Shown: positions 1 through 8,645 of the stretch, piece by piece
Layout of the letters: every line of letters starts with the position of its first letter
Position numbering within the stretch: position 1 is the first letter of the stretch
DNA from: Deltaproteobacteria bacterium
Lineage (GTDB): Bacteria > Bdellovibrionota_B > Oligoflexia > Oligoflexales > Bog-1112
Length of the DNA stretch: 64,000 nt
Reading direction: 5' to 3'
Assembly: GCA_020635195.1 (NCBI GenBank)
Contig: JACKAG010000006.1
Coordinates: 1-64,000 of the forward strand
Program-made: the position numbers and the translations under genes
The notes under the pieces: model-generated
What the model saw: only the letters and a program-made list of their open reading frames with translations
Told to the model about the DNA's origin: nothing
Database searches by the model: none

Positions 1-1
1 T

Positions 2-349
2 ATGAGCAAATCAGCAAAAGGAAATCTTAAAAAGCCAGGAAAAAATGTTTCTGCTAAATCTGGTCTGAATAAATCAATCCTGGATCAGGGTTGGTTTGAA
101 TTTAAAAGGCAGCTTGAATATAAACTTCATTGGCTTGGTGGTGAACTTATCCTGGTAAACCCGAGATATACTTCCCAAATGTGCAATGTCTGTGGATACG
201 TGGACAAAGATAATCGAAAATCCCAGGCTCAATTTGTGTGTAAAAGCTGCAAACATGAAGATAATGCTGATAATAATGCGGCATTGAATATTTTGGCGGC
301 AGGGCATGCCGTGTCAGCTTGTGGAGATATTAGCTCGGTTGCGAGCTAA
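2..349 (+). CDS. tnpB: TnpB (IS200/IS605 OrfB) RNA-guided nuclease, C-terminal fragment cut by window edge
   Basis: This is the C-terminal third of a TnpB/OrfB protein of the IS200/IS605 group. TnpB is an RNA-guided DNA endonuclease, the ancestor of Cas12, that supports transposon retention. Visible are the LEYK and LVNPRYTSQMCNVCG blocks and the four-cysteine zinc ribbon (CNVC at about residues 61-64, CKSC at about 80-83), followed by the NADNNAALNIL motif that carries a RuvC acidic residue. Family members are normally about 370-420 residues, so the N-terminal part lies left of the window and the ATG at position 2 is probably internal. The right-end hairpin follows the stop codon at once. 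Whether the full gene is intact cannot be seen. Confidence 0.9.
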   Translation: MSKSAKGNLKKPGKNVSAKSGLNKSILDQGWFEFKRQLEYKLHWLGGELILVNPRYTSQMCNVCGYVDKDNRKSQAQFVCKSCKHEDNADNNAALNILAAGHAVSACGDISSVAS

Positions 350-389
350 GCCCAAGAATCCCCCGGATTTATCCGTGGGGAGTGTCAAA
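350..389 (+). ncRNA. IS605-type right end; 3' end of a candidate omega-RNA (TnpB guide scaffold)
   Basis: Directly after the tnpB stop lies the typical right-end hairpin of IS200/IS605 elements: CCCC plus CGGAT (360-368) pairs with ATCCG plus GGGG (371-380) across a single bulged T at 376, followed by AGTGTCAAA. In this family an omega-RNA starts inside the 3' part of tnpB, contains this hairpin and takes its guide from the DNA beyond the element's end. Here the guide would come from about position 388 onward, which is remnant toxin-gene sequence. The hairpin and its position are seen; transcription and the exact RNA ends are inferred. Confidence 0.65.
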
Positions 390-647
390 AATTCAATGGA
401 GTTGTCTATCTTAACCACATAAATTGCTCTGTAAGCCTTTGAAAGCCGGATAGATCTTTGACCCTTTCTTTGACCCTTTCTTTGACCTTTTAAGGGCTCG
501 TCATGATATCCCGGCAGCTTTCGCACTTCCTCTAAACCATTCTGGGCTACAGACCTGAGTCCATAGGTTCAGCTTTTTAACAACATAAAAGGGCAATTTT
601 TTTAGATCTTTGCGAGCATCTTTCGCGATAATCACGCGATTAATCAT
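388..647 (-). pseudogene. RelE/HigB-like mRNA interferase toxin, frameshifted and truncated by the IS insertion
   Basis: Reading leftwards from an ATG at 647 (GGAG ribosome site just upstream) gives MINRVIIAKDARKDLKKLP. After a one-base frameshift near 550-560 it continues as VAQNGLEEVRKLPGYHDEPL and RSIRLSKAYRAIYVV. This is the core of a RelE/ParE-superfamily toxin with the GQRSIRLSKAYRAIY block. The reading frame then enters the IS right end after IEFLTL, so the usual EVNKHDY-like C-terminus is missing. A 12-bp triplication also inserts extra KGQR units. The gene therefore carries three lesions and is almost certainly dead. A cognate antitoxin, expected downstream in a higBA-type order, is not present. 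Confidence 0.75.
457..492. repeat. 12-bp tandem repeat (three units) inside the toxin remnant
   Basis: The unit TTTGACCCTTTC occurs at 457-468 and 469-480, with a diverged third copy at 481-492. On the coding (minus) strand it duplicates the in-frame codons KGQR, giving KGQRKGQRKGQR where related toxins have one such block. The unit length is a multiple of three, so the repeat alone does not break the frame. It looks like slippage or unequal recombination in a gene no longer under selection. Confidence 0.8.
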
Positions 648-672
648 GAGCAGCCTCCGTAGCTACTCCTAA

Positions 673-693
673 ACTACCCTTATCGGGGGTAGT
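673..693. promoter_or_regulatory. Inverted repeat upstream of the toxin remnant, possible TA operator
   Basis: ACTACCC (673-679) and GGGTAGT (687-693) form a perfect 7-bp inverted repeat with a 7-nt spacer, about 25 bp upstream of the toxin start at 647. A related TACCCC half-site lies further upstream on the same strand (about 712-717). Toxin-antitoxin operons are typically autorepressed by the antitoxin binding palindromes here, so this may be the surviving operator. Apart from it I see nothing convincing between 694 and 856, and no clear terminator for the secretion operon that ends at 857. Confidence 0.4.
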
Positions 694-856
694 TATCAAT
701 TACTTTAATTTGGGGTATGGAAACGATTCGTTCGAGATATGATCAAATTTAGTGGAGGAGGAGAATTAAGTAGCGTCCCCTCAGGTCTTTGCTCGTGGAA
801 TTCAGAATGCGCACCTACGGCTGATGCTCCTGCTTAAACACTGCTGACAGAGCTGA

Positions 857-1993
857 TTATCCAAACATGTTTTCTGTCGTATAGTCAGCCAGCCCCTGAT
901 CGATAAGCTTTCTCAGCTCCTGCCGGAGAGTTGAGCGGACCGGAAAAATACCGCTTTGCCTGAACTCCTCAACATCATCCTCTGTGGGCCTGAAACAGTG
1001 TTCAAAGATGGGCCTTAAGCCACTGACACCCGGAACCAGATGCTGACACATATCACAGCCCTGTCCTTTTCTGTACTGACCCCTTTCCATGTTTTTTACC
1101 CGGCAATGAGGACAGAGGATCTGGACAAGCCTCTGAGCAGCACACAGACTGACAGACTGAATATCAAGATAGTCAAATTTAAACTTTTTGATCAGCTGTT
1201 TATACGTATCGGATACACTGTTTGCGTGCAGGGTGGATATCACCAGATGACCTTTATTTGCAGCCTCCAGGGCGGCAAATCCTGATTTCGAATCCCGGAT
1301 CTCTCCGATCAGGCAGACAACCGGCTTTTGTCGCAGAATGGTACTGATCCCTTCTTCCCAGCTGAAGGTGGGCGTGATTTCATATTGCCGGACCCATGGA
1401 AGGGATCTTTCAACCGGATCTTCCAGCGAAATCACTTTTTTCGTTTTTCTGTCTATACTCATCAGAGCAGCCTGACAGGTTGTGGACTTCCCGGAACCTG
1501 TCGGCCCTGTTGTAATAAAGAAACCCTGTTCCATCTTAAGAAATTCTTTCAGATCCTGCTCAAAATGTCCGGGAAGGTAGCACCTGTCCAGATCCGGAAG
1601 GGCTTTTTCTTCAATCACACGAAAAACGATAGACTCCGGATCCATCGAAGAAGGGGGACCATAAGAAACCCGGTATCGTGATTTAAAAGACGGGAGCTCG
1701 ATCGATCTGTCCTGCCGGACATGTTTTCTTGTGACATCGAGGCCACATATATACTCCAGGCGATTGAGATATGACGGAATCGTGTCACTGTCACTGATAA
1801 TATCGTAAATGATCAGTGAATTCATAATGCCAAAACGCACCGCCATTTTTCCAGGCTCTGGTTCATTGGGCTCAATATGAATATCACTGACACTTTTTTC
1901 GGATGCCGTCCGGAACATCTTTTTCCAGTAAGCCGAAAGATAGTGGCTTTCATTCATCCGGTCTTCTGGCATGGCGACTGTTTTTATTTTCAT
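857..1993 (-). CDS. GspE/PilB/PilT-family secretion ATPase closing the type IV secretion operon
   Basis: A 378-residue hexameric traffic ATPase. It has Walker A GPTGSGKST (about residues 163-171), an Asp box ISLEDPVE, Walker B with IGEIRDSKS, the STLHANS His box and, near the C-terminus, a paired-cysteine metal site (CPHC and CDMC) as in GspE/PilB rather than VirB11. The N-terminal SDIHIEP block is also GspE/PilB-like. Family members power assembly or retraction of pili or substrate export at the inner membrane. It is the last gene of the operon. The ATG at 1993 is preferred because GGAAG precedes it; a longer TTG start at 2017 would overlap traU. F-type systems normally lack such an ATPase, which makes its presence here notable. 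Confidence 0.85.
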   Translation of the reverse strand: MKIKTVAMPEDRMNESHYLSAYWKKMFRTASEKSVSDIHIEPNEPEPGKMAVRFGIMNSLIIYDIISDSDTIPSYLNRLEYICGLDVTRKHVRQDRSIELPSFKSRYRVSYGPPSSMDPESIVFRVIEEKALPDLDRCYLPGHFEQDLKEFLKMEQGFFITTGPTGSGKSTTCQAALMSIDRKTKKVISLEDPVERSLPWVRQYEITPTFSWEEGISTILRQKPVVCLIGEIRDSKSGFAALEAANKGHLVISTLHANSVSDTYKQLIKKFKFDYLDIQSVSLCAAQRLVQILCPHCRVKNMERGQYRKGQGCDMCQHLVPGVSGLRPIFEHCFRPTEDDVEEFRQSGIFPVRSTLRQELRKLIDQGLADYTTENMFG

Positions 1994-1997
1994 CTTG

Positions 1998-4487
1998 TTA
2001 CTTCCACGGTTTGCCAACGGGTTGATTCAGAGCATCACAAATCCGGCGCAGAAGTTTACGCTGCACAAATTTTCTGATTTCAAATCTTATCGCATGTTCA
2101 CAGCTGCTATATTTGGAGTAGCTTATCTTAGCCGGGAGCAGAGGCGAAAGTATTTTTGTTTTAATGATCTCAAATCCGGGATTACAGGTGACTTCCTCCC
2201 AGATGGTATAAATCCTTCTGTCCCCTGGCAGATAGTTAATACCGATTATTTCATCGATCCTCATTCGTATCATTTCATTACCAACCCAGGCATCAGATCT
2301 GGCTGCTGTTGCCAGAAGATCTGCTGTTTTCTCATTTCGGGTAATGGTTTCATTGATTTTTTCTGAGCTGCTGATATCAGGTTCTAAGGGATTTAGTGTG
2401 ATGTCCGCTTTATTGACGACTCTCAGGTCCTCATCCATAAAGCTGTAATCATACTGATTTGTATTAGGCGTTGAATATGCAGTTTCAAAAGTTTTGATAC
2501 GTTTTCCAGGACGCCTTATAACCGGATCAGAGGACGGGATATATCCGACAATTTCATAGCGATGGAGCAGGATATAGTTGATATTTTGTCGGCTGATACA
2601 TTTGTTTTTCCAGTCTTTTTTGAGGCATTTGCCACCCACTCTTTTCCGGCATTCCTGCTCACTTCTGACAGGCTCAAATTCAAGGATGCCAAAATCCGGG
2701 ACTTCAAAGAGGTGCTTACGGCTACCCATGACGATCCCTTCCTCCTCTTTCGAAATATGACAGTAAAGTCGTCTTTCCCAGACAGCTTCTTCATCAGGTC
2801 TTTTCAGGTCCTCTCCCTGCTCAGAAAGAGGACTCTCATAGCCGGGAGGAGTTTCGATGACGCCTTCTTTGTTAAGCTCTTCACGAGCCTGTCCGGAAGC
2901 AGCTTCTCCTTTAGCAGTCAGCCATGTCAGATATTTTTTTTCCCTTTCAAAGGCTTTTATTCTGTCCTTAAAGTACTTTTCACTGTAGCTGGCATCCGTC
3001 ATTAATGGAGAGCCCGGACTCAACAGCGCTTCTGAACGATGCGGCATAAGCTTCTGCAATGACTTTGCATCCTCTGCTTTGATCTGATTCGTTATTTCAG
3101 AAGCTGTTTTTACAAATTCTGACACATTGCTGATCTTTTCAAAGGTTGATGCAAGAGCATGATCCGATGTTTTAGTCGAGCTGTCTTCCCAGGGATAGGC
3201 CAGAGACCACCTTTCATTTCTTCCCCGAGGAAGACCAAAAAACTCATGGGCAAAAAGCTTAAACTGCATAGCCTTGTTTGCATAACTGTAATCGCTTCTG
3301 GTGTTATGGGTACTCATCCGGGGAAGCAGAGAGCCCCACAGACTGCAATATGGACCCTGCCATTTCATAGGATCTATTGTGGTCAGAGCCTGTTTTAAGA
3401 TAATTTCTGCCTCTCCTAAAATTGGCCAGCTACAGGACTGCAGGGAACTTTTGATCTCCTGACTCAGGTGTTCGATATAAGCGCTGATTTTATCTTTGTA
3501 ACTTAATGGTTTTCTTTGTCCTCCCTCCTGATCAAAATCTCTGAGGACCTTGTCACTCAGACATGCATCCGGGCTGCTACTGTTTGCCATGTTGAAGATA
3601 GCCATGGGATCGAGGTAATCCACCACACCGGTGTCCCAATAAGCATAGGCATCCGAGCTCAGGGCCAAAGGGCAGGTTTGTGCTAACTTATCAAGTTGCC
3701 AGCCATAGCCTCCTTTCTGACAGACAGAGAATTTTTCGGCAATGGCTTTGGACAAAATCACAGGCCAGACAGCGACATCAAAGGAGACTTCACCGGCTGA
3801 CTGGTCCGCCCGCATTCGCATTCTTTCAAACGGAACCAGCTCTTTTGCTTTAAAAAACTGGTTCCAGTCAACATCATCTCTGTCCGCGAACCTGGTGCCC
3901 GTGTACAAGGCTCTCATCTGAGTAAGCGCTGTTTCCTGAAACACTTTTTTTGTCAGGTTCAGAGCTCCATCCTCATCAATCAGTTCTTTCATCGAATCAG
4001 AAATCTTACGGTTCAACAGATAAAGTCGATTCTGTTTTGCAAACGCATGATGAAAGTCATTGCCTTTCTCTGTAACCTCAATGAAATATTTGGGCCAGTA
4101 ATAACGAGGTGTTGGGCTTATTATTTCCGTGGCTTTGATCAGCGCACCTTCCATCGAGATCTCTTTTACCGGAGTTGTGTCTTCCTGATAACTGTCGATA
4201 TGCGCTGCTGTAAGAACATGGCAAACGGTTGGAAAGTCCGGCTTCATTAGCAGCTGGCTCGCTGAAATACTGAGAATATCGACAATACGATCAAGAATAT
4301 CGTTCATCTCTTTGACAAACAGCGCCTGATCAACTTCATCCAGACTGCAGTTAAGCCCAAGATTTCCTATAATTTTTGTGATTTCAAAGGAGATTTCTTT
4401 TTCTGGAATAATATCTTCTCTGCTAAGAGAGTATGTCCTGCTACCTGGCAGCATGAAAAAAAATATGACGATTGTGATCCATTTCAT
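1998..4487 (-). CDS. traU: TraU-like conjugative pilus assembly protein, unusually long
   Basis: An 829-residue protein with an N-terminal signal peptide (MKWITIVIFFFMLPGSRTYS). The middle region resembles TraU of F-type systems: a CQKGGYGW...CPLAL stretch, YAYWDTGVVDYLDPMAIF, then YCSLWGSLLPR and WSLAYPWE. F TraU is roughly 330 residues and acts in the periplasm in pilus assembly and DNA transfer. This version is more than twice that size, with extra N-terminal (about 1-200) and C-terminal (about 480-829) regions of unknown role; the C-terminal part has several cysteines. Its ATG overlaps the traG stop as ATGA, which indicates translational coupling. The TraU core is a fair call; the flanking regions are unassigned. 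Confidence 0.6.
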   Translation of the reverse strand: MKWITIVIFFFMLPGSRTYSLSREDIIPEKEISFEITKIIGNLGLNCSLDEVDQALFVKEMNDILDRIVDILSISASQLLMKPDFPTVCHVLTAAHIDSYQEDTTPVKEISMEGALIKATEIISPTPRYYWPKYFIEVTEKGNDFHHAFAKQNRLYLLNRKISDSMKELIDEDGALNLTKKVFQETALTQMRALYTGTRFADRDDVDWNQFFKAKELVPFERMRMRADQSAGEVSFDVAVWPVILSKAIAEKFSVCQKGGYGWQLDKLAQTCPLALSSDAYAYWDTGVVDYLDPMAIFNMANSSSPDACLSDKVLRDFDQEGGQRKPLSYKDKISAYIEHLSQEIKSSLQSCSWPILGEAEIILKQALTTIDPMKWQGPYCSLWGSLLPRMSTHNTRSDYSYANKAMQFKLFAHEFFGLPRGRNERWSLAYPWEDSSTKTSDHALASTFEKISNVSEFVKTASEITNQIKAEDAKSLQKLMPHRSEALLSPGSPLMTDASYSEKYFKDRIKAFEREKKYLTWLTAKGEAASGQAREELNKEGVIETPPGYESPLSEQGEDLKRPDEEAVWERRLYCHISKEEEGIVMGSRKHLFEVPDFGILEFEPVRSEQECRKRVGGKCLKKDWKNKCISRQNINYILLHRYEIVGYIPSSDPVIRRPGKRIKTFETAYSTPNTNQYDYSFMDEDLRVVNKADITLNPLEPDISSSEKINETITRNEKTADLLATAARSDAWVGNEMIRMRIDEIIGINYLPGDRRIYTIWEEVTCNPGFEIIKTKILSPLLPAKISYSKYSSCEHAIRFEIRKFVQRKLLRRICDALNQPVGKPWK

Positions 4488-6223
4488 AGCTGATCTTTCC
4501 CTGACAAAGCTGGTGCTGCGATACTATCCTGAAGAGGATTTTCCTTATCCAGAGTTTTTTCTGTCACAAAGCTGACGGCCGCTATGGCTGATCCGGTGGG
4601 GACAGAGCGAACAGCCGTGTACGTAGCGGATACCGAGGAGGATCGATGACTCTGCTCTGAGACATGTTCTGAGACACGTTCTGAGACATGGCAGGACTCT
4701 GTTCTGTTTTGCCGCTGATCTGTAAGCACAAGAGAACGACGGGAGGAGATCTGGCCTCCGGAAGACAGAACCGTCCTCTGTATCTGCCGAAAGGAGTGCC
4801 CGGAAAACCATAATCCTGCGGGAAAAATCATAAAAATTCCGCCCCAGAGCCAGGCTTCGATGGTCAGCAGGGTCTGCTGTAACTGAAGCGCGATATCTGA
4901 CATTCTGTTCGCCGCAGCAAAGCTGATTCCGCTGAGAAGATAGGCCGGATCTGATTCTTTTATGATATCAGCCTGAGTCGCAAGGCCGGAAAGACCACTC
5001 ATATAAAGATGGAAAGAATCAGAAACGGATCTCATGAAATAAAGGTAAACCGGAGTTAGAAGAGACATCAGCCAGACCCATGAGAATATCTTAAACGGAA
5101 CAGAAGAGAAAAAAAGCAGCAGACATATCATGGGAAAGGCCATTTTTACAAGAAGCTGCACTCCTGCAATCATCAGCGGAATATCCGACATATTCTGCTC
5201 AATGCCGGACAGCAACCAGGCACGGAGCATAGCAGATTCCAGACCCATAAATCTGCGGACGGATGCAGCGATCGTATTCAGCTCAACGTCTGCTGTCGAT
5301 GCGAGCCCGAAAGAGAGGGCATGATTCCTGCTCTCTCCTGTCAGATCCACAGCATAGTACTGCCGTAACATTTCTTTCTGGATCATCGCAGCCTGTGCCA
5401 GATTTGCCGCAACAGAATAGAGTTCCATGTAGAAGCTGGACTGTTCTGCTGTCCATGCTCTGATCTCCTGAATCCCCACGTGCTGCGTTTCACCATGGTT
5501 TGAGCCGACCAGCACAAGGTTTTCCGGCATTTTAAGCGGATTTTTTTCACGGATATATGCTACCAGCTGTTCTCTTGTCCTCTTAAGATAGCTCAGACAT
5601 ATATGCTGATCGTTTCCCATCGTAAATGTCCGCTGATTCAGAGCATCGCTCAGTTCCGCCACGATCTCATATTCATACTGTCCTGCATCTGTCATATGGC
5701 TTCTGCCACTGAAGAGATCTGCCGGACTTGCTACCTTCCGGATCACATGTCCGTCGGATGAAATCTGATGAGTCAGAAGAGGAATGTCGGGGACACAGTT
5801 TTCGACCAGGACTCTGATCTGCCCTCCCAGAGCCGGATCTTCGATATCCATAGAGGCGGCTCTGGACAGAGCATTGTAGACAAAGCCAGGAGGAAAGGAC
5901 ATATCCGGCCTTGTCGTGCTCAGAATCCCATGGGTCATTTTGCTTAAGCTGTGCGAAAATGCCGTGCTTATATGATTAATCACCGTAAAACCGAAGGGAA
6001 TTCCATGAACCGGGACGCAGGCAAGCCAGGCCGCAAAAAATCGGGGAAAATGCCGGGAAAACACTCCATGCCTGAAAGAGGAAAACGTCTTCAGGCAGGC
6101 AAAAACAAAGGCTGCCCAGATGATGATTTTTGCAAAGATCGACTGATAAAGGTATGAAACCTCCTGTTCCATCACCATATCGCCGAAGTCTTTGACAAAT
6201 TTTGCTAAGAGGGTATCAACCAC
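4484..6223 (-). CDS. traG: TraG N-terminal-domain-like inner membrane protein
   Basis: A 579-residue polytopic membrane protein. Hydrophobic segments are visible near residues 30-50, 60-85 and about 355-400 (MIAGVQLLVKMAFPMICLLL and following) and near 470-490, separated by a large soluble region at about 120-340. This is the layout of the TraG N-terminal domain of F-like systems, which works in mating-pair stabilisation and pilus assembly. F TraG has an additional long periplasmic C-terminus that is absent here; instead there is a short Ser/Val-rich tail containing SERVSEHVSEQS. The start is GTG with GAGG upstream. Assignment rests on topology and operon position between TraH-like and TraU-like genes more than on strong motifs. 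Confidence 0.55.
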   Translation of the reverse strand: MVDTLLAKFVKDFGDMVMEQEVSYLYQSIFAKIIIWAAFVFACLKTFSSFRHGVFSRHFPRFFAAWLACVPVHGIPFGFTVINHISTAFSHSLSKMTHGILSTTRPDMSFPPGFVYNALSRAASMDIEDPALGGQIRVLVENCVPDIPLLTHQISSDGHVIRKVASPADLFSGRSHMTDAGQYEYEIVAELSDALNQRTFTMGNDQHICLSYLKRTREQLVAYIREKNPLKMPENLVLVGSNHGETQHVGIQEIRAWTAEQSSFYMELYSVAANLAQAAMIQKEMLRQYYAVDLTGESRNHALSFGLASTADVELNTIAASVRRFMGLESAMLRAWLLSGIEQNMSDIPLMIAGVQLLVKMAFPMICLLLFFSSVPFKIFSWVWLMSLLTPVYLYFMRSVSDSFHLYMSGLSGLATQADIIKESDPAYLLSGISFAAANRMSDIALQLQQTLLTIEAWLWGGIFMIFPAGLWFSGHSFRQIQRTVLSSGGQISSRRSLVLTDQRQNRTESCHVSERVSEHVSEQSHRSSSVSATYTAVRSVPTGSAIAAVSFVTEKTLDKENPLQDSIAAPALSGKDQL

Positions 6224-6290
6224 GTGCCCCGAGCCTCACGTCTTTATAAAATGGTTCGTGATAAAATATTTCGCACTGATCTGTATCTGT

Positions 6291-7757
6291 TTAAGAGGCT
6301 CCCGGGACGTGGATTTCCCCTTTCTGGCTGCTCTGATAAAGGCCAGAGGAGGACTCTCCGGCAGAAATGCCTGAATAGCGAGCTGCTTTTTCCATCACCC
6401 GAGTCCGGACCCTTTCATGAATGCGCCGACCCAGCTCAGAAGATCTCTCTTCGGACTCCTGCTTAATCATCAGCATATCAATACTTGTTTTTGCTCTGGT
6501 CATCAGAAGCTCACAGTTTTTCTGTGCAACTGCGGAATGAAGCTCCGGATCTGTCATGCATCGCTGCTCAGCTCCCATGTAAATATCCCGAAGCTTGTCG
6601 ATCTGCCGGATATAGGAGGCGTCTGACGCAAGCTGATCGATGATATGCTCCATTTCTTCTGAAACAGAGAAAGAACCGTCATGATTCATATCTGCCAGAG
6701 GAAGGAGCATCAGAATCTGTGACGGGGCAATCAGAAAGCCCGGCTCTTCATCATCCTTTGCTGGCCGGTAAATCAGTGAAGGCTGACCATGCCTCTCCCA
6801 GGCCTGTCTGTCCTTCCAGAGCGGCTCCGATTTTTCAAGAATCTGCCTGTCTGACAGACCTTTTTTCTTATACTCCATCATCGCCTTCACAATCTGTATC
6901 ACGGCTTCTCTGATCTCATGCTTTTCTTTTTTCTGCCGAAACTCCGGGCTGTCCGGAAACGCTCCTCCCTGCATCACCTTATGGGTTTTACTGACAGATA
7001 TCCCGGGAAACAACTGCTCCGCAAAGGATCTGGCCTGAAAATAGCGGGAGTATCTTCTTTTGGAAGCGTTCAAAGACCGGCTCTCTGCTGCGCCCTTCAC
7101 TTCATCGGGAAAAATCTTTGCGATCAGATCTTTCATGCTGAAATGATGATTGTTCTCAATGAGATCTGAGATATTCTCAGATCTTTTCTTTTTTGAAATT
7201 TCGTCGGGTGCTTTCCCTGAGTTGCAGGCAGCAATAGCCTGTCCTGCATAAGGGAACTCTGATTTATTCATCTTTTCTGCGACACAGCGTTTCATCGGCT
7301 CATGATGCAGGCGGCTCTGATCCGAGATCCCGTCAAAAATTTTGCAGGACTTCATGGTCAGACTGGCCTCCGAGGCAGCCAAAAGCTCGGCCTGGCTATA
7401 CACACTACAAAACTGCGGGCTGATATTGCAGGCGATCATACTGGGCAGAGCTCCGGAAATCTGCACACTGACATCTTTGGCCTTCTTGCGGACCGGCTCA
7501 CCCACATTCTTCCAGTAGTCCTTGGAAAGGATTTTAGGCGGCATATGCACCTGCACGGTCGTCCAGTCCGTATAGCCACAGACCTGTGATGCATTAAAAT
7601 CCACCCTGACATCCACAAGCTGCATCGTTGCCGCAGAAGGTGGCTGACCACTGTCCTGGCCAAAAGGAGCGATAACCCTGTCGGCTGGCCTGTGATAGAT
7701 CGCGGCCCCGGCAAGGGCTTCTGTGGCAAAAAAAAGTCCTAAAATAACACGCTTCAT
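6291..7757 (-). CDS. TraH-like conjugative transfer protein (tentative)
   Basis: A 488-residue secreted protein with a signal peptide (MKRVILGLFFATEALAGA). The ATG at 7757 is chosen over a GTG nine bases upstream because AGGG sits at better spacing. A cysteine pattern, VCGYTDW early, then LTMKSCKIFDGI, MKRCV and AIAACNSG, resembles the SC..A.GI / C / C spacing of F-plasmid TraH, which forms a periplasmic/outer-membrane complex needed for pilus extension. Length is close to TraH (about 450). It lies just before traG, the same order as F (traH-traG). A second half with an LADMNHDGSFSVSEEM stretch resembles an EF-hand-like calcium loop (DMNHDGSFS), which is not a TraH feature I know of. Homology is suggestive only. 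Confidence 0.45.
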   Translation of the reverse strand: MKRVILGLFFATEALAGAAIYHRPADRVIAPFGQDSGQPPSAATMQLVDVRVDFNASQVCGYTDWTTVQVHMPPKILSKDYWKNVGEPVRKKAKDVSVQISGALPSMIACNISPQFCSVYSQAELLAASEASLTMKSCKIFDGISDQSRLHHEPMKRCVAEKMNKSEFPYAGQAIAACNSGKAPDEISKKKRSENISDLIENNHHFSMKDLIAKIFPDEVKGAAESRSLNASKRRYSRYFQARSFAEQLFPGISVSKTHKVMQGGAFPDSPEFRQKKEKHEIREAVIQIVKAMMEYKKKGLSDRQILEKSEPLWKDRQAWERHGQPSLIYRPAKDDEEPGFLIAPSQILMLLPLADMNHDGSFSVSEEMEHIIDQLASDASYIRQIDKLRDIYMGAEQRCMTDPELHSAVAQKNCELLMTRAKTSIDMLMIKQESEERSSELGRRIHERVRTRVMEKAARYSGISAGESSSGLYQSSQKGEIHVPGAS

Positions 7758-7778
7758 GAACGACACACCCTGTTCCAG

Positions 7779-8645
7779 TTACATTCGGATCTCATTAAAT
7801 GAGACATATTTTAAAAAACAGCGGTCCTCCTTCACATGACAGAAAAATGAAAAGGTCAGATCCCCTGGTTTATATGTGTTGCTGTCACAATAGATCGAAT
7901 AAGTTCCGGACTGAGGATTTGAGGGGCTGACTTCCGGGCGAGCATCATCGTCTCCTTTGCTTAAGTCTGTCACATAGGCCTGACAGAAATTTTTGACATC
8001 CTCAGCGGATATATCCTTGGTATCAAAGACATGGCCATTGACCTTCAGAATCCAGGTCATTTTTGGATGATCTTTTCTGCCCGAATAGGCCCCTTCGACC
8101 CGTATCATCGACTCACTCAGGCTTATACTCTCATCATCAGAGATCATGGGATAGTTTGATGGATACTGATAGATGGTTGCATCAGACCGTGAGCTACGGG
8201 ACCTTGCCGTATACTTTCCCGGGTTAAATCCGCTTTCATTGAGCTCCTGAAGGGGCGTCTCTGTCAGATCATTGCCGATTCTGAAGAGGTTTTTTGTGCT
8301 GTCCACAGTCAGCACACCACGGCCACACTGATCATCAATCAGAATCCGCCCGCTTTCAAAGCTGCACAGAGGGACTGTCTTATCCGGATCAAGCTGAGAC
8401 GCCATTTCATCATGTCTGAGACAGTAACGAAAGTTCCAGTCGCAGCGTCTGTAGCACTGTCCGTTCACCAGCATCGGATTATCCGGATCATCACAGTGAC
8501 CCGCCTGCGCGCGGGGCTCTGTATAGACATCATCCGGACGATCGGGTCGTCTTCGCCGGGAGCTGGAAGAAGACTCGTCCTGAGGACTGAAATCCGGAGA
8601 GCAGGCCATCATGATCAGAAACAGCATGGAGACAATCAGGTTCAT
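7779..8645 (-). CDS. Predicted lipoprotein of the secretion operon, function unknown
   Basis: A 288-residue protein opening with a lipoprotein signal; the lipobox MMAC places the lipidated cysteine at residue 15. A Ser/Arg-rich linker (SSSSSRRRRPDRP) follows, then a cysteine-rich segment (CDDPDNPMLVNGQCYRRCDW and several more Cys up to about residue 110), and a C-terminal part with paired cysteines that may form disulfides. I do not recognise a family. The ATG overlaps the traC stop as ATGA and has AAAGGA upstream, so it is co-translated with traC and probably belongs to the envelope part of the apparatus, in a position where F systems carry traW/trbC/traN-type genes. Confidence 0.7.
   Translation of the reverse strand: MNLIVSMLFLIMMACSPDFSPQDESSSSSRRRRPDRPDDVYTEPRAQAGHCDDPDNPMLVNGQCYRRCDWNFRYCLRHDEMASQLDPDKTVPLCSFESGRILIDDQCGRGVLTVDSTKNLFRIGNDLTETPLQELNESGFNPGKYTARSRSSRSDATIYQYPSNYPMISDDESISLSESMIRVEGAYSGRKDHPKMTWILKVNGHVFDTKDISAEDVKNFCQAYVTDLSKGDDDARPEVSPSNPQSGTYSIYCDSNTYKPGDLTFSFFCHVKEDRCFLKYVSFNEIRM

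Noticed and set aside
457..492. 12-bp repeats considered as a CRISPR or iteron array
   Set aside because: Only three units, no spacers, and they lie in frame within the toxin remnant.
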